This document shows, piece by piece, positions 11,696 through 22,370 of a stretch of 64,000 nt of DNA. Positions within the stretch are counted from its first letter, which is position 1. Each line of letters starts with the position of its first letter. The position numbers were made by a program, and so were the translations under genes. Origin of the DNA: Balanoglossus misakiensis (lineage: Eukaryota > Hemichordata); contig CM082585.2 in assembly GCA_040954595.2 (NCBI GenBank), positions 3,286,001 to 3,350,000 of the forward strand. Reading direction: 5' to 3'. The notes under the pieces are model-generated. The model saw only the letters and a list, made by a program, of their open reading frames with translations, did no database searches and was not told the origin of the DNA.

Positions 11696-13538
11696 TTACA
11701 TCACAGTTGCCTAAACGACCACTAGAATCAACAAAAGCTTCCATATTGTGCAGTAAAACATCTCTAAGCTGTTTACGCTGTGTATTAGTTATCTCTAATT
11801 CATTAAATTTCAATTGACCCATCAAATAATCCGTCTCTTTCTGTGTACGGGGCCCTTGAGGTGAGACACAATTAACGGCAGTATGATCGAGTGGGATTAT
11901 TTGACTATTTCTGGGCAAGGGCGAAAACATCCCAACAACACTGTTTTTCTTAATTTTGACCACAGTATCCAAAGTGTTTATAACTCGCATGGGAAGAAAA
12001 TTCTTATTCGAATAGGCCAACCCCTTAGCTACCAAAATACCCGGGGTTAATCGCGTGCGTTTATCAGAAATACAACCTAAAACTCCAGTAAAATATTTAT
12101 ACGGCACATTCACTGGAATAACCATTTCACTTCCAGGTGGAATGTTAACATCAACATTGGTTCTTAACGGTACGTCAGATTGTAATCTTAAAATATTACC
12201 CTTGAAATCAATAACAGCTCTATAACGCTTCATAAAATCAAGTCCCAAAATCAGATTATGCTGAAGAGACTCAACTAAATTAACATACAGTAATACACGC
12301 TTATTCCCAATAAAAGCAGGTATTTTCATAAATCCAAATACCTTCAATTTGTCTTCGTTTGCTGTTTGTACACAATTATATCTGGACTTGAACATCGGAT
12401 AATTCTTAAGAGCGGGAACAAGCTCTAACAACCGAATAGGAGCTACAGTAATATTCGCTCCAGTATCAATTAATGACGTCACCTTTTCATGACATATTGA
12501 AATTGGAATAACATTCTCATGAAAAGCACACCCATCTTTGTTAACAAAGTTTGTACCACCTTTAACATTATAGGCACCCTCTTTCCCGAGTGCATTTATA
12601 CCCTTCAATGACCTCTTGTCGGACGATCCATCGAAATAAAATTTCCGACCTGGCTTCAAACCATTTCCAGAGAACGCATATTTTGAACAATTTCTAGCTA
12701 TATGATCGTAACGCCCACAATTAAAACATGCACGGGAATTAAATTGATGATATCGAGGAAAACATTGGGCAGAGTGCCTTGTAAAATTGTATCTGTTCCT
12801 CTTTACCTTATTGTCTATTGTTCGTTCTCTTGCTCTGTAATTCGGCGATTTCTTCTCTCTTTTTGTCGATCGTCCTCGATGATCTGGCGCTCTTGTCTTG
12901 GTCTTCACTTCTTGAACTTGTTTCATTTCGTCAATCCGTTTCGAGATTTGTTGTAAAAGACCCGCATCTGGCTCGTCTGTCCCTGGTAATTCTGCCACGA
13001 CCTCTGCTGTTCGAGCATGTTTGTACGCTGTTTCGAAGTCCTTAGGTGTCATTCCCGCTACGAACTTTAGTATGTCCGGTCTCAGTCCGTTCATGAAGAA
13101 GGATAGTATTTCCTCATCAGTCTTTTTCGCCCTTTCTGCTTTTTCGCATATCAATTCCGCATATTGTTCCACAGTCTGGTCCGGCAGTTGCTTCAGGCGA
13201 AACAGTTTCTCGTCATACAACCACATCGGACCGCACTTATCAAAACGAGCGAGGAAGACATTTTGCAGTGTCGTCAGATCATTTTTCTTTTCAGCAGACA
13301 GTCTGTAGAACCATCGCTCCGCTTCACCAGTCAAATATAGTCCGATTCCTTTAAGCCGTTTCTCGTCTGACCATTGCTTAAAGTCAGCAAAGTCTAGATA
13401 TTTTTTCCACCATCGGCGTGCATTCTCAGTCTCTGTACCCGAAAAGAAACGTGGGCCTACCTGACCTCCAGCTCTGAGTGTAACCTGTCGTATTTCTGAT
13501 ATTTGACTGTTCAAGTCGTTTAGCATCTCGCGATCCAT
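11640..13538 (-). CDS. gag: Gypsy Gag-protease polyprotein
   Basis: 632 residues from an ATG at 13538. The capsid-type region includes W-rich helices (residues about 35-160, retrotransposon gag family). A basic linker leads to a zinc knuckle of form C-x2-C-x4-H-x4-C (CFNCGRYDHIARNC, near residue 270). An aspartic protease follows with an LIDTGANITVAP active site. After a protease-to-RT linker the frame ends at 11640, whereas the RT reading lies in the +1 frame. The shift must occur between 11640 and 11695, the only overlap. Most relatives keep protease and RT in one frame, so a one-base indel is the simplest explanation; a programmed +1 shift is possible but unproven. Confidence 0.88.
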   Translation of the reverse strand: MDREMLNDLNSQISEIRQVTLRAGGQVGPRFFSGTETENARRWWKKYLDFADFKQWSDEKRLKGIGLYLTGEAERWFYRLSAEKKNDLTTLQNVFLARFDKCGPMWLYDEKLFRLKQLPDQTVEQYAELICEKAERAKKTDEEILSFFMNGLRPDILKFVAGMTPKDFETAYKHARTAEVVAELPGTDEPDAGLLQQISKRIDEMKQVQEVKTKTRAPDHRGRSTKREKKSPNYRARERTIDNKVKRNRYNFTRHSAQCFPRYHQFNSRACFNCGRYDHIARNCSKYAFSGNGLKPGRKFYFDGSSDKRSLKGINALGKEGAYNVKGGTNFVNKDGCAFHENVIPISICHEKVTSLIDTGANITVAPIRLLELVPALKNYPMFKSRYNCVQTANEDKLKVFGFMKIPAFIGNKRVLLYVNLVESLQHNLILGLDFMKRYRAVIDFKGNILRLQSDVPLRTNVDVNIPPGSEMVIPVNVPYKYFTGVLGCISDKRTRLTPGILVAKGLAYSNKNFLPMRVINTLDTVVKIKKNSVVGMFSPLPRNSQIIPLDHTAVNCVSPQGPRTQKETDYLMGQLKFNELEITNTQRKQLRDVLLHNMEAFVDSSGRLGNCDVIKHRGCCPVSSPTLPSNA

Positions 13539-13615
13539 AGTGCAATCTCTCCGCTGGACGTCGCCGTTTCTGTCTCCGATGGATTTGTTTCGTCTACCCT
13601 CGTTTCTCCACCATG

Positions 13616-14406
13616 TATTATCGCTGGTTTCTTAAGGTTGTTCATGCATCGGGGAATCTGCAGCGATGAGGGAACGGGCTCTGACGAGAACAGTGATCCA
13701 CGGAGACACGTATCTGATTCACGTTCATTTATTGTCGAGGATTACACTAGTACATCAAATACGCCCAATAAAGTACGCGAGGAAGGGAACGGACCCAGTA
13801 GCCTGAGGTACTCCCATCTCCCGTTAGATTATTCTCTTCTTCTTTGGAAACAAAGTTCTCTTATAAGTACTTTTCTCAAGGCGTGGTTAATCATGTAAAA
13901 TATCACAAGTACAATGTGTTACAATTTCATTGGGCATCAATTCAACTCTATATGTACCAATTTACATAAAGCGTTATATAACAAAGTCAGTTCGATGACG
14001 ATTGACAACCAGAGCAATCAGTTAAACACCAGCTCTCCCTATCTACTTCAAATACATAAAATCAAATACTATCAAATATTGACATTCCCGACACTCTAAA
14101 ATATCCTTCGGATTGGCTGTCGGTCATTGACGTAAATCAAAGAAAGACAAAAGTAATTAAAGAAGAAATTATCTCTGTCAAGATCACGACCAAACCAAGG
14201 TGATCAAATACAAGGACTAGCAACCATCATATACAAACACCTCCTCCCACGTATTTTAATAAAGATGTAATTAAACTCATTCGTTGATTGATATTCCCAG
14301 GTCTCCATATTAAAGGCATTTGACCTCTATACACGGAATTACTCATCTTACGCTCTAGATTAGTTGACCCTTAAAATCATATTTGACTTTTATACAGATC
14401 GTAACA
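13616..14406 (-). repeat. 5' LTR of the minus-strand Gypsy element
   Basis: 791 bp partner of 6496-7286. The flanking CTGC at 14407-14410 is the target duplication, and the disrupted host block resumes at once (GCATTGCTGTCAAATTTGAC). Confidence 0.9.
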
Positions 14407-14410
14407 CTGC

Positions 14411-15288
14411 ATTGCTGTCAAATTTGACAAGACCCGTGAACCAATTAGAGAGTTTGTGTATGCTTATCTTTGACATAGGCAGAGTTGAACCTTTTTGATC
14501 AAACGTGACAATATTTTCAGCAAACGTTCTCCACAGATATATGCAGGCACAATGTTCGCTTATACATCACGTCATCAAAGCGTGCTCACATGCTTCTTTT
14601 CATTGTATTTCAAATTTATTATTAACATTTTAAAGGTCGGTGTCCCCTATTAAAAGTTTTCAAGGTGGTCAGAGAGTGGTTACCTATTGGAGGAATGTTA
14701 GTTTAACATAACTATTTATAAACGTCTGGCCTGGAATTCCTACCTTGGGTCAAACTACGGTTCCTGGCATGTCTCTTTAGGCCAAACTATATAAGTATTA
14801 AGCATTCTTATCTCAAGTGGCAAAATAATAAATTTAAATCAGAGCAGCCACGTATTATTCAGGTGTGATGGACTTGACAGTGGTACTTTACCCAATTTGC
14901 CAACTTGCTTGGTGAAAATTTACCACCATCACCCACGCTTTGACAAGGTTGACCTCTGTCCAATTTATTCAAGTTGGAAAATCGTTGCATGTGTAGGCCT
15001 ACGTTTGTACATGTAAATGTATTTCTTAACACGCGTTATATCTCATTCTTATCTTCTGATCGGTGGCAGAGTGAGATATAATTCTCATAGGGGTGTGTTT
15101 AGTATACTAGAGTATAGTGCAGTGACCTGATTTCAATATTATAAACAGTGCACATTGTGAACCCGCCCAAACTTTGGGAATAATCGACAGCCTTTAAACA
15201 GGAACTAAGCGCAAATATTGAACACGGTAAAACTAACCTACGAGATCGTACAGAGAAATCTCTTATACACAGTGGAGGGACCATGACT
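14411..15288. repeat. Duplicated intergenic block interrupted by two insertions
   Basis: Matches 3690-4590 with scattered substitutions. It lost the segment equivalent to 4132-4150. It is bounded on the left by the Gypsy element and on the right by the tyrosine-recombinase element. No gene is seen. Confidence 0.6.
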
Positions 15289-15325
15289 TTTATCATATGC
15301 TCATGCTGATATCACCTCCTCCAAG

Positions 15326-15394
15326 TGACGTTTAACGTGAATATCACCACGTTTAGTGAGAAATATCACCGGCGATATTTAACACTAAACGTCA
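15326..15394. repeat. Subterminal imperfect palindrome
   Basis: TGACGTTTAACGTGAATATC pairs imperfectly with GATATTTAACACTAAACGTCA, around repeated AATATCACC words. It lies about 40 bp inside the left terminus of the recombinase element and is a plausible recombinase-binding or folding site. Confidence 0.45.
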
Positions 15395-15899
15395 TCATTT
15401 CTTGCGCTTATACCCGGAACTATGTTCATGAAAATGGCGACCTTAGATGTAAACAAACATAACCCTATACAGGGCCCGGTTTCATGAGATTTGACATACC
15501 GGTAGTCAACATCGATATGCATGGAGTTCTGATGGCCACGGACATGTGTTATAAATAAAGGATTTATCTTGGTGATTGATTTGGAAAACAAACGATTATT
15601 AGTTACACACGTAGAAAAAATATGACAACGTCACGTCAACACTGTGCGTCACGCGCGCGAGTAGTTGTCCAGGTGACCGGTCTGTTTACGGTCGTTTACC
15701 AAATAAAGATAACCCGAATATTTTCACAATTATACCTTCTTCAGACTTTTTTTTGTAGTTTTCAGTAAAATAAACGACTACATTTTTTATGGTTACGTTT
15801 TAAAAACAATTCACCACTAAAATGAAAATCCGGTCAATAAAAAGTGGATGCCTATCGAACGTACGGCAAAATTTACTCACTTCCTAAATAGACATTGCA

Positions 15900-17324
15900 A
15901 TGGAAGCATTCAATGACCCAGAGATACAGGAAATTTTCCAACTTGCTGAGTTATTGTGTCAAGATGACACTGATACTGCTGTACCCGAACCAAATCAGCA
16001 ACAACAGCAAAATCAAAATCGGTATGTGGAATTTAATGATGGCGATTTGGACGACTTTGTGGACCAGCAAAAAAAGAAGAATACCGTAAGGAGTACGAAC
16101 ACGGCAGTGAAGCAGTTTCAAGAATGGATGTCGAGTATGCGCCCAACAGAAACTCGTCGTATTGTTGATATGCCACCCCAAGATCTGGATAGCCACCTTG
16201 CTGCGTATTTTGTTGGAGCCAGGCAGAAAAATGGTGAGCAGTATGAACCCGATACTTTGACAAGCTATCAGCGGGGAATCGAGCGTTATCTTCAGGACAA
16301 CGGTTACCCGGTCTCGATCATCCGTGGCAATGAGTTCCAGCGCTCCCGAAAATGCCTCTCAGCAAAAAGAGTTGAACTAAAAAAACAGGGACGGGGAAAT
16401 AAGCCACAAGCTGCCGAAGTGATTACAGATGAAGAAGAACAACTTTTAATTGAACGAGGATTTGTCGGTCGATCGACTCCCGAAGCGTTGTTCAACGCAG
16501 TTTGGATGAACAACACCAAGATGTTGGGCTTTCGCGGTGGCCAAGAAAACCGGGAATTGAAATGGGGGGATATCAAGCTCAAAAATACGGCCGACCACAA
16601 AGAATATCTCGAATTCAACGAAAGGGAGACTAAGACCAGATTTGGACAAGCTGGTGCAAAACCACGACCCTTCAACCCCAAAATCTTCGCAACTCCCGAG
16701 AAGCCAGACACATGTCCCATAGCCACATACAAGGAGTTCGCTAATCGTCGCCCCGTTGAAATGAATACCCCAGACAGCCCCTTCTACTTGGCAATCAATT
16801 ATTCGCCCTCATCAACCATATGGTTTAAGAAATCTCCAATGGGAAAGAATAAGTTGGCAACAGTCGTCCAGAGTATGAGCGAGAAAGCGGGCATCAGAGG
16901 GAAAAAAACCAATCACAGCATGAGAAAAACAGCCATCACGAAATTGCTGCACGCAGGCATTCCACCGACCCAAGTACAACAGTTATCGGGCCACAGTCAG
17001 CTGCAGTCGGTCAACAACTACGCCACCGCCTCGCTCAGGCAGCAGGAGGAGATGTCAAACATCCTCGCTCCATGTTCATCCAAACAAGTCGAAAATCGGG
17101 CAATTTCTGGTTCCGTCAGTTCAAACACGTGTCAGATGGAAGCGGCGACAACGGGCGGTATATTTAGCGACGCAGTGATATATGGCGGCTCGTTTAATAT
17201 CTATGTTTCAAATGCGACGTCAACGGGATCATCATCTATGACACAGCCCCCACCACCGTACAAACGCCGCCGCCGTGCAGTCATTTATGACTCTCCGTCC
17301 TCATCAGAAAATTCCCAGGAATGA
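15900..17324 (+). CDS. Crypton-type tyrosine recombinase
   Basis: 474 residues, intact, single exon. The N-terminal 60 residues are acidic and Q-rich. A SAM-like DNA-binding half (about residues 60-160, beginning NTVRSTNTAVKQF) has the pattern seen in Crypton and in Crypton-derived host proteins such as KCTD1, ZMYM2 and QRICH1. The catalytic half shows R212 (LGFRGG), K245 as a candidate beta-hairpin lysine, H339 and R342 (NHSMRKT), H365 (LSGHS) and nucleophile Y374 (NNYATA). This is the full R-K-H-R-H-Y set, so cut-and-paste recombination through a covalent Tyr-DNA link is plausible. The C-terminal 100 residues are low-complexity and Ser/Thr-rich. Domesticated relatives often lose catalytic residues; this one has not. 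Confidence 0.85.
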   Translation: MEAFNDPEIQEIFQLAELLCQDDTDTAVPEPNQQQQQNQNRYVEFNDGDLDDFVDQQKKKNTVRSTNTAVKQFQEWMSSMRPTETRRIVDMPPQDLDSHLAAYFVGARQKNGEQYEPDTLTSYQRGIERYLQDNGYPVSIIRGNEFQRSRKCLSAKRVELKKQGRGNKPQAAEVITDEEEQLLIERGFVGRSTPEALFNAVWMNNTKMLGFRGGQENRELKWGDIKLKNTADHKEYLEFNERETKTRFGQAGAKPRPFNPKIFATPEKPDTCPIATYKEFANRRPVEMNTPDSPFYLAINYSPSSTIWFKKSPMGKNKLATVVQSMSEKAGIRGKKTNHSMRKTAITKLLHAGIPPTQVQQLSGHSQLQSVNNYATASLRQQEEMSNILAPCSSKQVENRAISGSVSSNTCQMEAATTGGIFSDAVIYGGSFNIYVSNATSTGSSSMTQPPPPYKRRRRAVIYDSPSSSENSQE

Positions 17325-17784
17325 TCAGACTTTGAGACTCTTTTTGAACTTTGAAATGAATGGCTTTATTAAATTATTTGCAATTTAACTGATGTCATAC
17401 CGATTTTAAACATGTTAAATTCATGACGTTCACTTGTTGTTGCACCCCCAAAAAAATGTGTTCGATTCAATTTTCAAACGTTTTGTTGTTTTGCATGATA
17501 GAGAGCGGTTGACCTCCTTGAACAATTTACTATTTAAAGACATCTTTGACTTACCGATGTTGTCGTTTCCCACCGTTATTTAACATCTTTACAGTTATCC
17601 TCATATTTTTATATCACCGCTACGCTACACTTAAAAATGGCGCGTCATGTCAACATCATCAGTCATGAATGAAGCCGATTTACAATGTTAATAAAATATC
17701 AATGCGCTAAGCGGAATAAAATAATTCATTAAAATTAAAGTGTTCTCGCTTTATTTTTTCATTTTTCTTGTAAATTCCGAAGTT
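17325..17784. other. 3' region of the recombinase element
   Basis: AT-rich and non-coding. A short A/T tail-like region with CTTTATTAAATT near 17363 follows the stop codon. No further open frame is recognisable. Confidence 0.35.
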
Positions 17785-17801
17785 TGAGCATATGATAAAT
17801 C

Positions 17802-17947
17802 GGTTATCGCCCCATATCCCCTCTTGTTGGGCCATATTTGTGTGGGTTGTGAGCTGCATCACACTCGTCTTCGACTCGTGTGATGCTGCTCACAACCCAC
17901 ACTCGCGGCAAATATGGCCCAACAAGAGGGGATATGGGGCGATAACC
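17802..17947. repeat. 146-bp near-perfect palindrome (hairpin/foldback)
   Basis: The outer 39 bases (from GGTTATCGCCCC to CATATTTG) are perfectly complementary to the final 39. After a 7-base bulge on the right arm, a further 14-base perfect stem follows, then one mismatch and nine more pairs around a short loop. It lies between the recombinase element's right TIR and the resumed host sequence (ATATTAG). It may be a separate foldback insertion or the element's true terminus. Confidence 0.85.
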
Positions 17948-18056
17948 TCATAATATTAGTTTAAACGTTAAAAACTGCCGCAGGCAGTTCGGGTTGTTTG
18001 GCCCATTATGGAGTTGTTGAGTGTTCTTATCGTTTGTTCAAGAATGACGTCACCTA

Positions 18057-19080
18057 CATGGAAAACCCCGTGATAGCCTACTGCACCACATGTGAGATTC
18101 CTATATGAAGAACATGTACAGCTGCGAAACATCGCGAGCATGCGCACAAAAGTGTCTTACAGGTTGCCGAGGCTGACCAGAATCTCTTGAAATTCCTGGC
18201 GCGAGAACTGAAGCAAGCGCAGCGGACAGTTGTCGCTCGGAAGAAGGTTCGAATAAAACGTTCCAGGACTTGGAATCCTTCAAGGGTGATGTCGAATCAC
18301 AGATTGAGCAGCACGCGCAGCAATTCATTGAGGGTTTTTTTCCCAGAAGCAGGTGAAGTTAAAAGGCGAGCAGGAAAGCGTCGTCAAACAACGGCAGCAT
18401 GCGATCAAATCACGGCTTGAAATCCCCGAAGATGACAGTCGGTCGCTGACCAGTGCACTGAAGTTGACGGATATGGGGTGAGATCCCCGCCAAAACTAAA
18501 ATATGATTAGTTGCCGCATTATTAGTAGGTGAACAATTTCAAATCGTTCACCTACTAATAATTTAATTAGCACCTAATCATAAAGCTCCTAATAATTCAG
18601 CACCAAATTTTTCACATACTGATAATTCGGCACCAAATCATAAACCTGCAAATAATTCACCACTAAGTCGTTCACCTGCTAATAAATCGGCACCTAATCA
18701 TAAACCTGCAAATAATTCAGCACCAAATTTTTCACCTACTAATAATGCGGCACCTAATCATAACGCTGCTAATAATTCAGCATCAAATATTTTACCTACT
18801 AATAATCAGCATCTATGCAAATATAAAATGTTTAGCAAATAATGATAAAAATAGTCAATAATACTAAATAGCAAAAAGCATAAATCGAATTATTTTAGTT
18901 TTGGCGGGGATCTCACCCAATAGACGGAGGGCGTAGTGCAGTCAGCCGGACTACATTGTGGTCTGTCGACCAACAAGGCGGTACATCGGCACGTCAATTA
19001 CCTGCTGATGAAGAGATGCATTTTCACCGATGAAATCCCCACTGTGAGTTTCGTACCAAATTTGGAATTCGTCGAACATG
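18057..19080 (+). pseudogene. TRIM B-box2/coiled-coil remnant, interrupted by a MITE
   Basis: From 18057 the frame reads ENPVIAYCTTCEIPI, then a stop where a B-box cysteine is expected, then AAKHREHAHKS. This is a B-box2 (C-x2-C, then H-x2-H-x-H) whose second cysteine pair is broken. A coiled-coil-like stretch follows (QVAEADQNLLKFLARELKQA), then frameshifts, and TSALKLTD just before the MITE at 18476. From 18919 the TRIM-type linker resumes in degraded form. The upstream 17949-18050 matches the promoter/5' region at 4605-4720, so RING and B-box1 have been deleted. With 19128-19677 it forms the second TRIM-NHL copy. Confidence 0.7.
18476..18918. mobile_element. 443-bp MITE with internal minisatellite
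   Basis: Termini GGGTGAGATCCCCGCCAAAA and its complement TTTTGGCGGGGATCTCACCC form inverted repeats of about 28 bp (extending to CTAAAATA). The interior holds about five degenerate units of roughly 60 bp built on CACCTAATCATAAACCTGC and CAGCACCAAATTTTTCACC words. No coding capacity. It interrupts the coiled-coil-to-NHL linker of the TRIM pseudogene. Confidence 0.85.
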
Positions 19081-19127
19081 CAGAATCCACATTTTCCTGA
19101 CTGTAAACCGGAAAGACGAGCTGGTAG

Positions 19128-19677
19128 TTGCAGACGAGGACAGTCACCTGCTGAGAACCTTCGGCCACGACGAGCGCCTCAAACCAGACGGTGTCGTGCT
19201 GACACGAGACGGGTTCGTCGTCGTCAGCGATTTGCAGAAGACGGCCACTACCTCAGGAAGTACACGCTTGACGGGCGACACGTAGCGACGTGCGGAAAAA
19301 GTGGCAGCGGCCCCGGGGAGTTCAACTGTCCATCCTCGCTGGCAGTAGTAACCAGTCACAACCAGATTCTTGTCTCTGATGGCGATAACAATCGAATCCA
19401 CATTCTGAACACGGATGGACGCTACGTATCTTCGTTCGGCAGCAATTATTTGAGCGGGTCTGGTGGGATCGAAATGGATCAGGACGACAACGTGTACGTC
19501 TGAGACGCCGCCGCCAAAGTTTTGAGGTTCGACAAACGCGGGAAATTTCTGGAGACAGTCGTCCAAGAAGGTGATATTGTTCCTTTCTACGTCGCGGTCA
19601 GGAGAACAAAACCGGCGTTCCTGGCAATCAGCGAAGGTTGCAACAACGTTGTCAAAGTTGTCACACTGCAAAGGTGA
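19128..19677 (+). pseudogene. NHL-propeller pseudogene, copy 3
   Basis: NHL blades are readable as SHLLRTFG, LKPDGVVLTRDGFVVVSD, then (shifted frame) EDGHYLRKYTLDGRHVATCG, GPGEFNCPSSLAVV, ILVSDGDNNRIHILNTDG, SGSGGIEMDQDDNVYV, a TGA at 19501-19503, and VLRFDKRGKFLETVV to a TGA at 19675-19677. The lesion before EDGHYLRK is the same as in copy 2. Copy 3 retains bases that copy 2 lost later on. Together with 18057-19080 it is the C-terminal half of a dead TRIM-NHL gene. Confidence 0.8.
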
Positions 19678-20010
19678 ATGCACGTGAACGATTCGCAATC
19701 CCAACTGTCTAGCACACTTCATTTGTGGCACTTCATGCAACAGTGTCGCCATTGTTTTAAACTTCCCGCGTGCTCTTCTCTTTTGATGCTTTTTTCCGCT
19801 ATCACATATTGGCTTGGCTCCGGCTTCAAGTAGCCACACGATAGACCAGAAGTCTCGTGCCGGTAACCGCCACACTGAATACTTGCGATACATTAGGGTA
19901 CAGGACAAGAAACTTGATGACATGTGTACAACACAAACTAAAGTACTGCAAACAATGTACAGCCAATGGGTTTCAATGGGAACTAGCTGTATGTAATTTG
20001 GGCCGTTTTT

Positions 20011-22370
20011 AGCTCACGTGAAAATCACGTGAGCTTATGGTTTAGCGATGTCTGTGTGTGTGTATGTATGTATGTGTGTGTGTGTGTGTGTCTGTCTGTA
20101 TACCCGATATCTCAAGAACCGCTGAACCGATTTCCACCAAATTTAGTACACAGGTTCAGATATCATATGGCAAGAACTGAAAAGGTTTTGGTGGGTGTGG
20201 CTTTGATATTAATGAAGTTATTTAAGTTTTAATTTTTCTATTACATGGTTGTCTATGTGAGCTTTCGTTAATGCCGCATATATGACCAGTGGAAACGATA
20301 GTTTGAGGAGATCGACTGTTTGAGGGCGCTGTGAAATGAGACATTCTTGGCGATATTGCCGTTGTTCTGTCCATGCTCAGACGCTGTACCCGTCGTTACG
20401 AATAACTTCCCTACGTGAATCCACAAGGAAGCTAACGTTGTTTAGTTGCTTCATAGAGCGTAAATTGTTAATCTACAGGACCGTCAGACGAATACTCTTT
20501 TCAAATGAAGTTTGAAACTACTTACGAGTAAGTTAGTGGAGACAATATGGCGGATAGTTGGCGTGCAGCCGAATCCGCGTTATGACTATGACGTGACCCA
20601 TTCATCAAGACAAACCGTAAATGATTCACGCATATTGTGGTCCTCACGCAGTCAATCTCAAAATGTCACCAGGCTTTCTATTTGTCTATTGTTCAGAGAA
20701 AAATAACGTGGCGGTTGATCACACTCAACAGTAAAATCCGTTTTGTGAATTTATAGACAGTCTGTTATCGCCAATACTATATAGCGATTGCTAGATGGCC
20801 TACCCAATATGTGATCGAGCGAGAATGATAACATTGAATGTCTGTTCAGATCTCATTCCGTACGTCATACGTCAACATTTCGATTTCGATTTAATCCATT
20901 CATAAAGAATTTAGAGAAAGTCGTCTTGAATTGTGACCCCGATTATCAATTTTACGATGATTTTTTGGCGACGGAATACACGAGACGCCATTGCATAACT
21001 ACGTCAGCTGGACTTCCAAGGTTACCATTTTGTGTGTATGGAATCTTATCACAGAGACTACGTACTTTGACAATATGCCATGCTATATCAATGACGCCCC
21101 AGAAAATTTGTCGAAAAATGAATTTGTCTTCTCATGGTGGTGCAATATATTTTAATGTCTATTTTGAGGTTGATTTTGGTTTTTGGCTAACATGTATATC
21201 AATGTCAGCTTATAGCATAAGTTGGTGTCCGTCGTCTATGTATGTCTGTATGTGTGCCTCATACAGAATTATGTATTTTGCGAATGGATCAGTTTCGTCT
21301 AAATGTATTGATGTATGTATGTGTATGTCCATCAACATCAAAAACTTGAAACTACTGATATTTAGTGTGTACATAGAAATTGTTTTTGCGAAAAAATGCA
21401 TACTGGTATTAACTGGAAAAATGTTCAAATAGTCAAAATTGAAAAACTTAATAACAGCGGATCAGATTCAGTTAAAAATTGGCGTGCATTGGTGTGCAAG
21501 TACTATGGGAAGACCTCGTATGATTTTGTTCAGGTGGAGTCAGTATCTGGCGTTTGCTATTTTTCATGAATTTTGGGGGGAATTTTCTGCAGTTTTGTTA
21601 AACAAATTTCTTCTCTGAAATTACATGTCCACTTGATGGGAAACTTGATATGGAGGTTCATAGGGCTTACCTGAATCACATTTGTGCAAACGGTGGTGAA
21701 ATTTGCAAAAATGCATTTTTGGGCAATATTTCCTGTTTTTGTCAAAAAATCAAATCCCGTGAAACTGTAAGTGCAATTGTTTTGATACTTTGTATTTGGG
21801 TTTCTAGGGGTGATCTCAGTCAGATATGATCAAATTGTAAAGAAATGTGCATAATTGTATTTTTTGGGAATTCTGCAGGGTTTGGCAAAATAGTCTTCAG
21901 TAAAACCACAAGTCCAATTGATTGGAAACTTTGAATGGGAATTCATATATGTGATATCAGTCAGATTTGTCTGAGTTACCTGTTGTTTGCCAAAATGTCT
22001 TCCTTATTGAAACTTGTTAAAGAGGTTCTTAGGCATGAACAGAAATCAGATTTGTTGAAATCTGGTGAAATATTCATACTTTTTGGTATATTTCTTGCCA
22101 TTTTTGATCAACGAGTTTTAGAATTCTATAGACTTATCTTTTTATGCAGTTCAGGATGGGGTACATGACTCACAACCCCTTACAAAAATTGACAAGGCAA
22201 CAATTCCACAAACATGTTTACATTTCACAATGGTGCAACACACAACCCTTACACCATATACACTATAAACCAAATTGGTTTAACACTGGTTTTTCTAATC
22301 TTGTTATTCTGTCAACTTATCACAGTACTGCACGTGAGCATATTCAGTTAATATCTGGTTCAACATTTAT
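20011..22370. mobile_element. Hairpin-led dispersed repeat inserted in the NHL 3' flank
   Basis: Copy I of the flank (GGGCTGTTTTT...CATTTTATCCC, about 1439-1475) is split here by 2.36 kb. The insertion opens with a perfect hairpin, AGCTCACGTGA-AAA-TCACGTGAGCT (20011-20035), followed by TTATGG, a TGTG/TATG microsatellite (20049-20098), and an AACCGCTGAACCGATTT motif. The interior from about 21220 resembles the R1 repeat of region 2 (ATCAAAAACTTGAAA ...). CACGTGAGC recurs near 22332 at the other end. No transposase was recognised. The 168-residue open frame at 20926-21432 crosses microsatellite-like DNA and shows no domain. Confidence 0.5.

Larger units (their letters stand above)
6496..14406 (-). 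mobile_element. Ty3/Gypsy LTR retrotransposon with chromodomain (7.9 kb)
   Basis: Full-length element read on the minus strand. Its two LTRs are 791 bp each (6496-7286 and 13616-14406) and are flanked by CTGC target duplications (6492-6495 and 14407-14410). The empty site GAACTGCATTGCTG is preserved in the duplicated copy at about 3688, which confirms the boundaries. The order gag-protease, RT-RNaseH-integrase, chromodomain identifies a chromovirus-type Ty3/Gypsy element. A TGG-starting primer-binding-site candidate lies just inside the 5' LTR (near 13600-13613), and a purine-rich tract abuts the 3' LTR near 7287-7297. I count about five differences between the LTRs, so insertion is recent. 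A +1 frame change separates gag-protease from polymerase. Confidence 0.93.
15289..17799 (+). mobile_element. Crypton-like tyrosine-recombinase element with TIRs
   Basis: A 2.5-kb insertion in the duplicated TRIM 5' region; the related uninterrupted sequence lies at 4590-4620. The outer ends TTTATCATATGCTCA (15289-15303) and TGAGCATATGATAAA (17785-17799) are perfect 15-bp inverted repeats. A subterminal imperfect palindrome lies at 15326-15394. The single gene (15900-17324) encodes an apparently intact tyrosine recombinase. Canonical Cryptons lack terminal inverted repeats, so this structure is unusual. The exact right border is ambiguous because a 146-bp palindrome (17802-17947) lies between it and the host sequence. 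Confidence 0.72.

Noticed and set aside
19144-19923. 259-codon antisense open frame over NHL copy 3
   Set aside because: It lies opposite readable NHL sequence and has no domain of its own; a shadow frame.
20926-21432. 168-codon frame in the hairpin-led repeat
   Set aside because: Partly translated TATG/TGTG microsatellite (runs of Cys-Met-Tyr-Val); no domain.
20011-22370. Firm assignment of the hairpin-led repeat to Helitrons
   Set aside because: The CTAA after the hairpin is suggestive, but there is no 5'-TC end, no Rep/helicase and no A/T target context.
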